The notes under the pieces are model-generated. The model worked only from the letters and a program-made list of their open reading frames with translations. It ran no database searches and was not told the origin of the DNA. This document shows positions 10,020-21,676 of a DNA stretch of 64,000 bases, one piece after another (position 1 is the first letter of the stretch; the number at the start of each line of letters is the position of its first letter). Position numbers and translations under genes: made by a program. The DNA is from Isoetes taiwanensis (lineage: Eukaryota; Streptophyta; Lycopodiopsida; Isoetales; Isoetaceae). The stretch spans positions 13,805,449 to 13,869,448 of the forward strand of contig JAJEKV010000005.1 of NCBI GenBank assembly GCA_021234155.1, written 5' to 3'.

Positions 10020-11280
10020 TTATTCCTTCTTCGATTCTATTTTTCTTTTGCGAGGATCGGCGGTGAAGGCAAAGGATGAACTCCTTTAATCGTATTGAGA
10101 GGTTGGAGTGCGTGGGTGTATGGAAAATCAAAGCCGTTTCAAACAGCCAATTTGTGCGGTAGTAGCGAGAAAAGAGATTTGGATGTTTGTTTTTTAGATG
10201 CTCGTGCTCTTGGTAAAGGTCGGGCACGTATATAAGGCGATTGAGGACATGCGACTTGGACCCGACCTACCTTTCTGAAACTTCTGAACGCTACGGAACT
10301 TGTGGGCGCTACATGATTTTTCGACCTTGTTCGATCCAAGGGTAGAAGCGATTCGATCCAAGGGTAGGTCGGTTCCCCTTTTTTTTCAATTTGGTGTATT
10401 TACCAGCGATAAGAGCCGGTCGTTGGGGTTAACTTCGATGCGCCTTCTCCCGTCTCTTCGAATGTATTAATTAGCTTCTTCTTAAAATTTGTTGAAAAAA
10501 TATAAGCAAGGAAATGGAGCAATCCTCACCGGCTTCCAAAAATCATAGTCTCAGATTGTAAAAGTATGCCGCAGATGCAATCTAAGCAGAATAAAGAACG
10601 CAACGCAATGTAAAGAAACGCAAGTGTCCGATCTTGAATTGAATGGCATGGCATGGCATGGCATGGCATGCGATCTCGATGGCGGTGAGTGCACAGCCAA
10701 GTTCGTGGAATGGGTCTACTTGGCCGGATCAACTGTTATGTTGCTTACTCTTCTCCCAGGGTAGCTCTCTCGCTTGTTGGCCGCTAGACCTTCAAGATGG
10801 CAAAGCAAAGGATTGCACATTGACAAGGAAATTTGACATTTTCGATAAGAATTTCCTCCTCGAGCTAATTTTGCGTGTGCACTAACGTAACTAACTATCC
10901 GTGTGCCCGAGTTTTGATGATCCGCAAACAAGAGTGGCGACTTGATTATGATTGTCACATCAAGTATACCCCTACTTATTCGCCTTCGTATTCCACACAC
11001 ATTTTCATAACAAATAATTGGGACACATATTTGATATTATAAGCTGTGCTTTGGCATTCATTGGACTCTTGGTTTACTGCTCTTACCAGGTGCTTCATCA
11101 ACCTTGATTTTCATTTCTTCAAGTAGCCGCTTCTCTCTTACCTTATTCATCTTCGTAGTGTCATTATGCTACATATTGTTTTGCATGAAGTCGCTGAGAA
11201 TTACACTTTCGTAGAGTCTGGATTATAGGCACTGTCTTTTCAGCTATAAATCAGTCAGGTTGTGGTCTTGCATAGTTGTT
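10020..11280. other. No supported gene; minor repeats
   Basis: I see a duplicated attcgatccaagggtag (about 10,329-10,364) and a GGCAT microsatellite, but no convincing coding region. Short frames lack recognisable motifs. Confidence 0.45.
10643..10670. repeat. (GGCAT)n microsatellite
   Basis: Five or more consecutive copies of the pentamer atggc/ggcat. Confidence 0.9.
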
Positions 11281-11282
11281 TG

Positions 11283-11690
11283 ATCATCTTCTATGTCAGG
11301 TATTCTCACCTTGGATTCAAGAAAGGACAGATAGAAGAACTCCTAATACAGCCGTTTTTTCAAAGTAAGTGCTTGTTTACTGCACCAATGCAGCATAAGA
11401 AAACGGATCATTCTTGTTGTCTCAAGTCTAGACTTCTCATGCATCCCTTGCTTCATACAGAATCTTTGAAGCCTTTGACATAGACAAAAACGGGACCCTT
11501 TCCAAAAGTGAGCTGAAATCGCTTGGCCGAGTCAGAATATGTACCCACACAAATATACTTGAAGAAGATGAACTCAAGTCCGGTTAAGAGACTTTGATAT
11601 TTCAATGATGGATTGATTCAAAAAAACAGAATTCATTAACAAAGATGTCAAAATGGGTGAAGGCAACCTGGTTTGATCTATTAGGAAACT
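11283..11690 (+). pseudogene. EF-hand pair like plant NCL/EF-CAX Na+/Ca2+ exchangers, fragment
   Basis: Exon-like sequence FKKGQIEELLIQPFFQ is followed by GTAAGT at about 11,365 and an intron ending cttcatacag near 11,460. It then reads IFEAFDIDKNGTLSKSELKS, a canonical EF-hand loop (D-x-D-K-N-G-x-L-x-x-x-E). A second loop follows with indels: gactttgat...gatggattgattcaaaaaaacagaattc (D..D...DGLIQKTEFINK), then KWVKATW. Two EF-hands followed by (S)KWV resemble the cytosolic EF-hand region of NCL-type exchangers, where EEFxxxISKW follows the second loop. No membrane segments were found on either side. The frame stops at a TAA near 11,588, so this is a fragment. A calmodulin-like or CDPK origin is the alternative. 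Confidence 0.5.
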
Positions 11691-12030
11691 TGCATTATGC
11701 CTATTATCTTATGTAGCACTATATTCAACTCATATCATGATGGATTTTTAAATCGCATCCGGCTATAAGCCATCGCTTCCATCCAGGAATTTCATGCACA
11801 TGAATTACGTGCTGAACTATTTTAAAGATTGCAGTTGCTCTTCATAACATTGTGATGAAGAGACAAATTATGCTTTTATGCCATTCATATACAGGATACA
11901 ATGCTGTGGTGAAGAATCTAATTATATATCTATACCATTTAACAGTTAAATGCTGTGGTGAAGCGTATGTAATTAAATTACGGTATGCTATAACATTATA
12001 GTTTCTCAGGTTTCATATTATGGCTTTTTT

Positions 12031-12181
12031 AAGGCCCGAAGGGCCCAAAAAATTTTTTAGTATCACAACCAACACATAACAACCATTAACATTAATTAAT
12101 ATTCTTACGTCTGCTTGTTTTTTTTAGGGCCCGAAGGGCCCAAAATTTTTTTTAGTATAATAACCAACACATAACTACCAT
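12031..12181. repeat. Two direct repeats containing GGCCCGAAGGGCCC
   Basis: A unit with the palindrome gggcccgaagggccc, then aaaattttttagtat and accaacacataac(a/t)accatt, occurs twice about 95 bases apart. The second unit runs into the left arm of the fold-back element. Confidence 0.75.
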
Positions 12182-12574
12182 TGAAACCATTGAATCCAAC
12201 ACATTTAAATTAAAATCCCCCTTAAACCCCCTTTGGTTTGGGTGCATATTCACACGGGGGGTGACGTAGGGCAGCGAGAGCCCTCGTATTTGTATTTTGC
12301 ACGTACGAAATCAACACCATATAGTATTCCGCTTGAAATCTTATAGTATTTTGTGAATCTTGTTATACAGTATAGCAAATCTTGTACTTGCATACCCCAC
12401 AAACGAGGAACTTTAACGACGTAGATTAAGGAATAAGGGGTGAATATGCCTATCCAACAACTCGTTGCCCGGAGTCACCCCCCGTGTGAATATGCACCCA
12501 AACCAAAGGGGGTTTAAGGGGGATTTTAATTTAAATGTGTTGGATTCAATGGTTTCAATGGTAGTTATGTGTTA
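12167..12574. mobile_element. Fold-back (MITE-like) element with ~110-bp arms
   Basis: The left arm (about 12,167-12,275) reads acacataactaccattgaaac ... ccccctttggtttgggtgca ... and the right arm (about 12,457-12,574) is its reverse complement. The arms include caccccccgtgtgaatatgc and ggggatttaatt-type blocks, with only a few mismatches. The roughly 180-base centre is unique and non-coding. It is too short for a transposase, so it is non-autonomous if mobile. Confidence 0.8.
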
Positions 12575-13333
12575 TTTCAAAACATGTTTCTTGTTATTGA
12601 TAACTTTACAGAATATATCAACTTCTTTTATGCCTAACTATTACATCCTGTGGTGGCTGAAATCTCATAGGTATTGCATCCATTCTCCTAAGATTTCCGG
12701 AGCGCCATATAATGTTAGGACTAGTCAGTGGCAGAGGCCATCGCTACTTCTCTTTGCAATTGGAAGCCCACTCCAACCCTCACGCTGTGACACGCTTGAC
12801 TCATTTGCACTTGGCAACTGATTCCTTCCTCAAGGATCAGGATCATAGATCTTGTGAATTGCCCAAAGTATTGTTAGCATCTCATCCCTGGTGCTTCGCC
12901 TTCTCGATCTGTTAGAACTGCTCCCATAATCCAGTGCAGGCGGTAAGGAATCTTGCTTCATACATTAAGCCACAAGAGAATGGTACATCTGGAACATATT
13001 CTCGCTTCAGCCCCTAAAGTAGAAGGTGGTTCATCCGGTTCAACCTCTGCTCCATGTACATGTACAAGTTCCTTTTTGTTCGTTCAACCTCCGCTCCATG
13101 TATAAATTCCTCTTCAATTTCATTTTCCTCAACTTCTAATCCAATAACAAAAGTTAAAAATTATTAGCATTTATAAAGTATTAAATCTAAAACTTCCTCA
13201 ACCTTAAATATTAATAATAGATATAACTTAACAAGTACTCAAAAGAGTTATGAAAGCAAATCAACATCAAGAAAAGTTACAAATAAAAGTATTCGGGTTT
13301 ATCAAAGGCATTGTAATAGGGGCTTTATTACGC

Positions 13334-13925
13334 TCATATCTTCGCCCAGATTCGTCCACTATATATGTCCCATTCTATTCTATTCTTATGCTCCTTTATG
13401 TAATTGGTAAAATCTGGTGCATATTTCAACCCTACCAACCAATCAAATAAGAAGGACCGATGGTTGTCGCGTTCTATCAAAGGTGTCCATAGTGGCACAC
13501 AAACATAACTTTCTTTGTTGAAAAGAGCTTTGTGCTTAGACTCAAACACACCACGTAGTCGACCATTGTATTTAGGATATTCAATGACAATACTATCCAT
13601 AGGTACTACTTCAGGGTTACACCAACCTGAATTTGTGTAAGGAAGTCCCCAACATCTCTTTTCCATAAACATGTTTAAATTTTGGGATGCCATCTTCATA
13701 GAGCTTGTCCAAAATTGATGTTATGATATCTAAGGTAAGAGTTGACCATATGGCCAAATCCCAATGAAAGGAGGCATATTGAAGCATTGCTTTCATTGTT
13801 GGTCCGCAGAGAAAAACTCCATGTTCTGAATTATGGGCTTGTAAGAGGAAATATTGATTCCCCGAGTTCTATAAAAGTAACCCGTAACACCTTGGATCTC
13901 AAATATTAGAGTCCCGTAAGGAAGC
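13334..13925 (-). pseudogene. FCP1/NIF-like (HAD family) phosphatase domain remnant
   Basis: On the minus strand from about 13,925, one frame reads YGTLIFEIQGVTGYFYRTRG, which sits where plant FCP1-like proteins have L(V/I)xDxNGxL. After a shift another frame reads HGVFLCGPTMKAMLQYASFH, then WDLAIWSTLTLDIITSILDK and LYEDGIPKFKHVYGKEM. This matches the family's RP...FL.......(F/D)LAIWSS......ILD.L layout. After a second shift come HKALFNKESYVCVPLW, then ERDNHRSFLFDWLVGLKYAP and DFTNYIKEHK. The KALxN....P....DN......L...L...AxDV..Y...H spacing is typical of the domain end. The usual DDSPxK is replaced (VFESKHK) and the first Asp is Glu, so catalysis is doubtful. It may be a host gene relic or carried by the surrounding element. 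Confidence 0.55.
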
Positions 13926-13929
13926 AAAA

Positions 13930-15235
13930 TATAATTAACCCACAAAGAGCACTAGGATTGCAACCATTCATTGATTACATTATCAAGATTACATAAAGCC
14001 AAATGGCTTAGTGTTGTTTCCAATAAGAAAAAGCCAATTGGCCTCATTTGATAAATAGTTATGAAGAAGTTAAGCACTACCATGCTTCTCTTTGCGAGGT
14101 GCTAGTAGTGCCCGCTTCGATGAGATGGCTCTTATAATTAATCATAGCCTTAATGAGCACATGTCTTCGGATGCATACTCCGTGATCAAACCAATCAAGA
14201 GAATCGAAAGAATGAAAACAAATAGTTTTCTAATTAAATATTATATAAAAGCAATTGTTGATATGTTATCTCACCATGCTCTTAGCCCGCACTGGGGCAT
14301 CCACAAAGGCTTGCATATAAGCCATGACATAAAAGACCACAGGAGGCCAGGTCACCTTGTCTTCTTTACATAAATATCAATCTTACGAGAACTGGAATTA
14401 GTCAATGTTTGAATGATATCTTTATGAAGCCCGAATAGAAAATAACATCGTAATTATGAAGCATTACAATCGAATTAATAGTGAGTGCATTTACATCATA
14501 ACCATCCTCGTGTCAACCCAAGCACATTCTTTAGCTTAGTTCGTAATAAGGATAGCTGAGAAGACAAAGGGTCTTGCAGTTCTTGGCCTTATCTAAAACA
14601 ATGATGACCAAAGGCATGGTGCATAGGATCCAATCAATGCGGATTGGAATCATAATGTACGGGCATTTGCTCAATATGATTCCCCCCAAGCCCCTCTTTG
14701 AACTACAGCCAATCAATCCGACTATACCATCGGGTTGCATCGATGACAGCTTGTTAAAGGTCGCTCAGAGGGCTAAGAAATTCTCTCAAGGGAAGTAAAA
14801 ATGCATCACGCCATTTGTCGGGCATAATGCTAATCAGATACCTATTCACAAAGCAAGTGAGGTTAGATGTTCAGTAGTTAACCATAATGCAAAAAAATCT
14901 GATTAAGTTACCTTCCAAATATATCTATATGCCCGTTGGACATGTGCCTGCTCTCGCAAAGACCTTCCACACAATATTTAGTCACCTTGATTAGAGGCTT
15001 TTGCCGAAAGGGTAGCATGGAACTATTTTCAACAAGCTCTCCGTCTCTCAGAAAGCAAACTTGCATTATTGAGAGACAAATGAATTACAACTACAAAGGA
15101 ATCTTACTTACTCTCTCACAATTGTCATCTCCAGATCGAAAGCACTTTCGATGATGTTTGGCTTCTAGTCCCCGCAGAAGTCATCATAGAATTGTTCCAG
15201 ATATTACACTTTAAAAGCTTCAACTAACATAATAA
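13930..15235. other. No supported gene
   Basis: Open frames on both strands are short. A minus-strand piece around 14,540-14,700 (MIPIRIDWILCTMPLVIIVL) faintly recalls a Ulp1-type protease, but without its catalytic residues. Confidence 0.4.
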
Positions 15236-15239
15236 ATAT

Positions 15240-15548
15240 TCACCTTTTGGTTGAAGTTGTATTTTGCATACACTCCTTCTTTTTGTCTGGCTTTCTTCTC
15301 ACTTTAACAACCTTGGTCTCCTCAACCTTGGTTTCCTCTATGTCATCAACCTTAGTGGCCTCAACCTTTGTTTCCTCAACCTTTGTTTCCTCAAACCTGG
15401 TTTCCTCCACTGCCACATCATCCTTTTGGATCTCTTGTACCTCCACCATCTCTTCCTCTCCCTTAATATGGCTACTATCCTCTATCTTTTCAATGGTTGC
15501 CTGAACAAAGGCTTCAGCAAGATTCACCAATTTCCAACACTTCTGCAT
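15240..15548 (-). pseudogene. Acidic VEETK-repeat open frame
   Basis: A 102-codon frame holds a run of (V/F)EETK(V) repeats at about residues 49-80: EETRFEETKVEETKVEATKV, then DDIEETKVEETKVVKV. A basic stretch, RRKPDKKKE, follows. The underlying DNA is a minisatellite of about 15 bases (tcaacctttgtttcc units on the plus strand). Upstream the sequence is charged (EEEMVEVQEIQKDD). It is low complexity, so no function can be assigned. It lies on the same strand as the zinc-finger and FCP1-like pieces and could be an exon of the same decayed gene or element. Confidence 0.4.
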
Positions 15549-16013
15549 AAATTAGTCACCAAAGTTAATCAGTATTGTGAATCCTAATTTTAAGTTAATG
15601 GTATACCTGTTGAATCATCACTCAACAGCATTTGAATTTCCTCTGAAATGATGGCATTGGCTTAATAGGTTTCAAATTGGTTTCTCCGGCAATTTGTATT
15701 ATGAAGAAAGACCATGACTGAACTTTATATCTTTGTGAAGAAAAACTTGAAGAACCTACAAAAATGGTGTTTAATAATTGCAGTACACACAAGCAAAAGA
15801 AGATGCAACATACCGCAGATAACTAATCGCTCGCTTTTAACTTTTCAACCTCTCACTGATAATCCACAAATGTTCGAATCGGGTATGCTCGTGGCTATAT
15901 GGAATTCCAAGTGACATATCAAGCTCATATGACATGAAAAATTAAATTCCGAGATTGTAAATCAATCAAATGTGATATTTACTTACATGTATCCGAGGAC
16001 TTCACCGTACCTC

Positions 16014-16140
16014 AAGCTCTTCCTCAAAAGACTTTTACAAGGTTTACAGTGATGCCCATGTAGAAGTATTTCCCAAATCCTCGACCTTCCATGTCAAATC
16101 CAATACCTTGGAAGAAAGTGATGTTGGCTTCTTGCTGTCA
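16014..16140 (-). pseudogene. Unidentified coding remnant (ITFFQGIGFDMEGRGFGKYF)
   Basis: A minus-strand frame reads QQEANITFFQGIGFDMEG, then RGFGKYFYMG. A one-base shift continues as HHCKPCKSLLRKSLRYGEV, with a CxxC pair. The codon quality and motif density suggest former coding sequence. I do not recognise the family. Confidence 0.3.
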
Positions 16141-16289
16141 TCTACAATAAAGAGTAGAAAAGACTTGAGATAAGAAAAGGAATATGCATGATTAACAAGA
16201 CTACAATATCATACCCTTTTAAGTTTCCTTATGCTACTAAAATCACTGCATCGGTCGGACATTGAGTATATCAAGATCATCAGCTAAGA

Positions 16290-16500
16290 AATGTATTCTT
16301 AATGTACTCTACAAGTATAGTCAATGAAAAAACTTAACCGATAATGTACTCCAATGTATCCATCTGATAATGTACTCTAATTTATCATGTAAATGTACCC
16401 AATGTACTTTATTGAAATATACTTGAATGTACTCTGAAATTCATTGTTCAAGTACAATCAATGTAAACAAAGCTAGCTGATATTGTACTCGCCCATCGAT
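16290..16500. repeat. Cluster of AATGTACT motifs
   Basis: The octamer aatgtact and close forms (aatgtacc, atatactt, gtactct) occur about ten times in 200 bases. It is the reverse complement of the agtacatt core of the 5,395-5,580 array. In both places it lies between coding pieces of an element. Confidence 0.65.
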
Positions 16501-16839
16501 GAGTCATGAAGTATTCAATAATAACTCAAAATGTAATTTTGATGACAACAATAGCAATGTATCCGTCTAATTGCTACACTATACGCATTCTCAATAACAA
16601 GTAATTAGCTACCTACATTATCGAGGCTGATGATCACATGAAATTAAAAACTCTCATCTTTAAAAATAAGTAGTCTATTTGGCAGATTATACATGACTGA
16701 ACCCACATTATCCAACTACAAAAACTATGTATCTAAATACTCAATGTAAATGCAAGCCTAAAACCTTCATGCAAAAAAGAATCTAACTATTAAAATAAGA
16801 AAAGAAATTGTAAATTAAATGTACATCTACTAACCTTTT

Positions 16840-17040
16840 GTTGCAAGCAGTCCAAGTGCTACAGGCAAATTGCTATTCCATGAGCAGTCAGGATCAACAC
16901 ATGAAATCTTTGTGCTAGCAAGATAGGATATACATAGCAGACAATAAGGGTGTCTGCAGGGTGCCAGAACCATTGGATTCACACCAAAAGATTGCTCACA
17001 ATATGTACATGAAGAAAAAGGCTGAACAATAATCTGATCT
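16840..17040 (-). pseudogene. RING-like cysteine/histidine cluster, element- or gene-derived
   Basis: The minus strand reads FSSCTYCEQSFGVNPMVLAP, then CRHPYCLLCISYLASTKISC and VDPDCSW. The C-x2-C ... C-x-H-x2-C-x2-C ... C-x4-C spacing suits a RING-like zinc-binding module. In ferns and mosses I recall such modules in transposon-associated proteins, but that is memory, not proof. Flanking frames are short, so the host protein cannot be rebuilt. Confidence 0.45.
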
Positions 17041-17198
17041 GCAAGAATTGTAGACTGGAGAGGAGGGGTAAAAGTGGGGATCGAGGAATGTTCTAAAATT
17101 CCCCCAGTTCCATAATTTTTTTGTCTCCCCTCGGTGAGCTCATATCAACGTATGTAGCTTCAATCTTTGCATCTACATGTTTCAATTCGGTGGAAGAT

Positions 17199-17381
17199 TC
17201 ATGTCAATATGTTTCGTAACTCACCGATCCTCATTCTTGATTCCTTTTGCTCGATAGCATCCTCAACTTTCCATTTTAGGTGCTGAAATCTTATGGCACT
17301 TTCGGATGTTTGGTCCAGTTTTGATTGTTGATCCTCCAATGCTTTGCCATTTTGCTTCAACATTCCTCTCTTCTGGACCAA
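17199..17381 (-). pseudogene. Coiled-coil-like coding remnant
   Basis: A 60-codon frame (KQNGKALEDQQSKLDQTSES, then RFQHLKWKVEDAIEQKESRM) has the charged, heptad-like composition of a coiled coil. It lies upstream of the zinc-binding cluster on the same strand, as in proteins with an N-terminal coil, but has no family-specific motif. Confidence 0.3.
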
Positions 17382-17399
17382 CCTAATATAAAACCTGCT

Positions 17400-18600
17400 C
17401 TCTCCCTTCCTCAGGCTTCAAATGTATCAAGGATTTCTTGCCTTCTTTCCTTTAACTCAAGTTAATTTCTTGCTTAAAGATGCTTTCACAATAGATCTGT
17501 TGTCTAAGAAGTTACTGAAAACTTCTAATTGCTCCTTTGTGTAACTCTTAGCTGAAGTTCTTGGGGCTTTGCATTTGCATTGCTAGATTTCACCGTCACC
17601 ACCTCACTAGATAGATCAGAATCCTGGGTTAAAGCATGGTATAGTGGCTCAATATGTTAGTTTTGCAACATCAAATAATAGATCCAAAATAGTGGGAATT
17701 TTAGTCCAAAAATAGCTCCAAGAACTTCGACCAACCTCGAATAGGCGAGAATGACTAAATTTGGGGGGAACTCGTTTGAAGCACCCAAGAGCTTAGCCTT
17801 ACCGCATCTCCGAACCGGATGTTTCACACACGTACGCCTCCATCAAGAACACGATTTGGGGGCTTGCAATTGTGGCGCCAATTAAACAACATAAGGATTT
17901 CAATTTTTCAAGGTCGAATTTGCACCGCATGTATTGACAGTGGGTGACAGGAAGCTACCATTTGAAGATTTGAAGTTATTGAGTAAGATTGGTTATGCAC
18001 ATAGACTATTACAATTTTTTCTTTAGCCTTGGCATTCGATTTGCTTCACCCTTTATTCTAGCTTTGGTGGAACCTTTTAAATCCACTCTTTGGAGTCGGA
18101 TTTGTGAAGACCTCGAGAGAATTTTTGGTTCCCGATAAGATAAATTTTAGATATGAGCAAAGAAAAGCCATCTAACTGTGGCCAAGAATTTCATATTGAA
18201 ACTTTTCAAAGGTTGAGCAATATGAAAAAGTGGCTGCCATTTAGAATACATTTGTTTTGTTACAGAATTCTTATTAAAGAAAGCATTGTTGATTCTGAGA
18301 TTATTAAAGTCTCAACGCATGTATATGTAAATGGTCGTGTGTTTTTGTTATTTGCTTTAGCAGGCTTTTGCTTTTTTATTGAAGCTAACAGTAAAGTGCA
18401 CATTTGCAGTGAAGTTTTGCACATTTGTAAGTCTGCAAAGCTTGCATTTGTATCATTTTTTGGTTGTGGCCCTAATATTAGTCAATGACTTGCTACATAT
18501 CAAAGAAACAGTAATGATGCGACATAAAAGAGTTTAGAACACTCATTTTCCCAAAGAAGTCTTTCTGCTTTATTATTATAGTCAGTTTGTGGTTTGTAAT
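17400..18600. other. No supported gene
   Basis: There is one 111-codon plus-strand frame (18,153-18,488) with no recognisable motif and no supporting composition. I would not call it a gene. Confidence 0.4.
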
Positions 18601-18629
18601 TGTGCTTTTCATTTTTTATTTTCAGGTTC

Positions 18630-19112
18630 ATGGAAGAAGATAAGCAGAACGTGACCGACAAAGAGAGAGGGATCACCTATAAGGATTTGTATAAATGAGG
18701 AGAAAGGTCGATGACATTGAGATGCTAAGATGTGGGGTGAGAAAGTGAAGGGTAGAGCTTGTTACAGATACAAGCTTCTACAAGAGAAAAGAAAGAAGGA
18801 GTTCATGGATCTATACAAGAAAATATTCAACAGAGATAAAGTTTTAGGCCAAGGTGTTCCAGTGCTTTAGCGATGGCTTTTGTGTTACATTGCAATGGGC
18901 AGGCGGTAGATTGGCTTTAGCTTTTATGAGCATGCATCTTCAGCCTCAAGAACTAAAAAAAAGAATGAGTCATAGTGTCAAGATGTCCTTACAATTGATG
19001 AAGAGGAGGAGAATGACGTACCTAAAAGTCATATCGTCTTCCAAGAGCACCCACTCCTATGTAACATCTAACACTAAGCGTAGAGCAACTTCCAAAGAAC
19101 AATCCACAAGGT
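18630..19112 (+). pseudogene. Charged coding remnant, start of an unclassified element
   Basis: Frames around 18,630-18,850 are Lys/Glu-rich (for example YRYKLLQEKRKKEFMDLYKK in one frame), followed by a basic stretch ending at 19,112. It lies upstream of a GTTGCG-rich, probably intronic stretch (19,300-19,640). That stretch resembles the reverse complement of 28,200-28,440 in copy B. This may be the 5' part of a third, strongly decayed element. Confidence 0.25.
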
Positions 19113-19752
19113 AATTTAGATGTATCTTTCTTGTTTGATGAGTGTATAGATAAGTTGGCGGTTTACCATAGTTCATAGTTTGTGTCCGTTTGCTTGTATA
19201 CGTTTAAATTTCTCGTTGTTTATTCCGAGCCTCGTGTTCATGTTAGTTACATTTGACATGAGTGGCGTGTTAGTTTTAGTTAGTGCATCTTTATTTTTAG
19301 TTAGTGTTAGAAGTTGTTTATATGCGATAATAGTTGTTGGGTGGCGATTAGAACTGGTGGAGTTCTAGTTTGGTGTTCAATTTGCAACTTTGGCGATTGC
19401 TTCGAGTTGAAACTACTTTGAGTTACATTTGAATGTCGATTGCAGTGTAGTGTCACCGATTCGAGTTGCAACCACTTGTTGAGTTATAGCTCGAATGTCA
19501 GCCGCGCGTATGTAGTTACTGATTCGAATGTTTTTGTTGGTAGTAGTTGCGTTGATGGTAGTTTCGCTTTGTTTTTAGTTTCGCTTAGCTATTAGTTGCG
19601 CTTTCAACTCAAACAATGCTCATTTGTTGTTGCGCTTTTGTATATACAATTTTGTCTAATCGATGCATGTTACAAAAGAATGTCACAGTGGTTGAAAGAA
19701 TGGATTTCGGGATAGAAGATAAGATTAGCAGATTGGCATTGGAAAGCCAACA

Positions 19753-19950
19753 ATGAATGACAGGTGCAATGACTTAACCGACAAAATCAAAGGCCTTGGC
19801 AAAGAAACAAGCACACTTGAGGGTGACATTGGCGGATATGAAGCATTAATTGCAACCTTACCCACTATAGCAAGGGTTGGCATTGAGGCCGCTATTGACC
19901 TACGTAAAAAGAACTTGCCGAGATTACACTGTCATAAAGGATGCAAGTAA
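19753..19950 (+). pseudogene. Coiled-coil-like remnant of an element protein
   Basis: A 65-codon frame reads NDRCNDLTDKIKGLGKETST, then LEGDIGGYEALIATLPTIAR. It is a helical, charged stretch with no diagnostic motif. It precedes a CPFC cluster at 20,110-20,240. Confidence 0.3.
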
Positions 19951-20109
19951 CGACATTACTTTCGTAAATTTCTAGGGATGGCACATTGGATGAGTTTTGA
20001 AAAGTTGAAATCTTGTCTTAAAAAGAATGTTACTTGCTAGACAAACTATGAGTCGATCATTTGATTTGGATCCTCCAACGCCATAGGGAGCAATAGTTAT
20101 GAGTAATCA

Positions 20110-20242
20110 CGGGATAGTATTGAATTGAACGGGGCGTGCCCATTTTGTCACGGATCATTGAAAACAGATGGCATGCTTCTACCTACCATTGTTGCGAATG
20201 CATGCATGCGTATCATCTCCTTGTTGTCTTGTGCATTTTAGG
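20110..20242 (+). pseudogene. CPFC-type zinc-binding remnant
   Basis: One frame reads NGACPFCHGSLKTDGMLL, then PTIVANACMRIISLLSCAF and a stop. The CxxC followed by LLP and a distant Cys is seen in transposon-linked plant proteins as I recall them. Only one knuckle is clear. Confidence 0.3.
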
Positions 20243-21429
20243 TAGTTGAACATTATCACTCTTTTGCCTCATTTTCTTTTAACTATTTAACCATGTATGT
20301 CTCGTGTGTAGTGTATCTAAGAATGTCATGAGATCCATTGTGAGCACAAGATATCAATGACATGGATATCTCTACTTGGTCCGAATCAGACGAAAAAGAG
20401 TGCAAATGAACACAATGATAGAGTCTTGTGATGGTTGGTTGTACATTTATGATAAGTTTGAAATGATCATACCTTATATTGAGGAATGTTTATGCATGTG
20501 GAGCGGAAAGGAATGGAGGATTTGCAATGGCTGCCTTTATCCAACATCCATGTCCTCGCCAAGGAAAACAAGCTGCCGCTAAGACGTTTGAGTGACTGAT
20601 TTGATCGTTGAAGAAGAAACACAAAAAAGATTTGCTATCAATACTTAAAATAATGTCAAAGAAGGTAATATCTATTGTATGAGTTGAGGTTATATGCATG
20701 TTTAAAAACATGCGGGTTATGATGCAGGGTGCAAAGTTATGAAAATTGTTACCGTTAGGGTTTTGATTAACACCAAGGTTAAAAGAAGTTTTAGCTTATA
20801 TTAAGAGTGAAGCATGTTTTGAAGTTGAGAATGACATTTATCTTGAAGAGACAAGATTTGGCCACAATGTCACTTCCACCGTAGCTTATAGAAAATGGAA
20901 AGGTCAATAAGTGAATTCTTAGTCCTTACAATATTTAAAGTGTTTGCAAGATAAAGAAATATGCGGAGAGGCTATATCATGGACAAGAACTAAGTGATAT
21001 CGCATCATCACCTAGTATGAAAATCAAAGTTGATCACAGGTCCATGTAAGGAGAAAAGAGGGACTAACCAGGCCTTAAGCAAATAATTTGAGAAGAAGAA
21101 TGTTGAGTACCACATTGAAAAAAATTGTACGTTGAAGGAGCGGTATATAGCAGCGAAACAAATAAGTCAATCTTGAGATCAAGGGAATCATATTCACACT
21201 GTAATCCTTAGGGGAAATTCCATCTCTTAACTTCCACTTAGTACGTGTTTTTAACATTTAAATTCTAAGGAAGTACAAGAGCAGGTGGGCTACTATAAAG
21301 AAAAGAACGCGGAGGTGACATACATAGCGATCCCTCTATGTTGCGAATCAATAAGCTGCTTAAAAACTGAACTATGAAGCTTTTTAATTTTGAGCTTGAA
21401 GAGTTTTGTGTGTGTTGTTTGAGAAAGGA

Positions 21430-21676
21430 GAACTATTGCCCCGACCTTCAAGATGATGCGTAGGCAAAGCATCTCAATCTCTCAAAGATATTGGTTTTGC
21501 ATCCAAGAGCATTGAGTTTTTTGGAATGGTGGAGTGAGACGCCGGGGTTACTATCCGGACAACATTGGCGAGTGTGGTACAGCAAATTTAACGAAGCATA
21601 CCTTTCAAGGAGTCTTAGAGACAAGTTGCTATTTATTGGCACCTGGGGATGTTGCCTGAAACATCATTTAAAGTGA
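21430..21676 (+). pseudogene. Unidentified protein-like remnant
   Basis: The frame reads KHLNLSKILVLHPRALSFLE in part, then WWSETPGLLSGQHWRVWYSK and FNEAYLSRSLRDKLL. Tryptophan-rich composition suggests former coding sequence. The family is not recognised. Confidence 0.25.

Noticed and set aside
14531-14740. Possible Ulp1-type cysteine protease on the minus strand (MIPIRIDWILCTMPLVIIVL)
   Set aside because: Only a vague hydrophobic resemblance; no catalytic His-Asp-Cys arrangement could be placed and the frame is short.
15247-15587. Two plus-strand Ser/Thr- and Leu-rich frames
   Set aside because: They are the complement of the VEETK minisatellite.
16290-16500. CRISPR-like array
   Set aside because: Motif copies are short, irregularly spaced and diverged, and the genome is eukaryotic.
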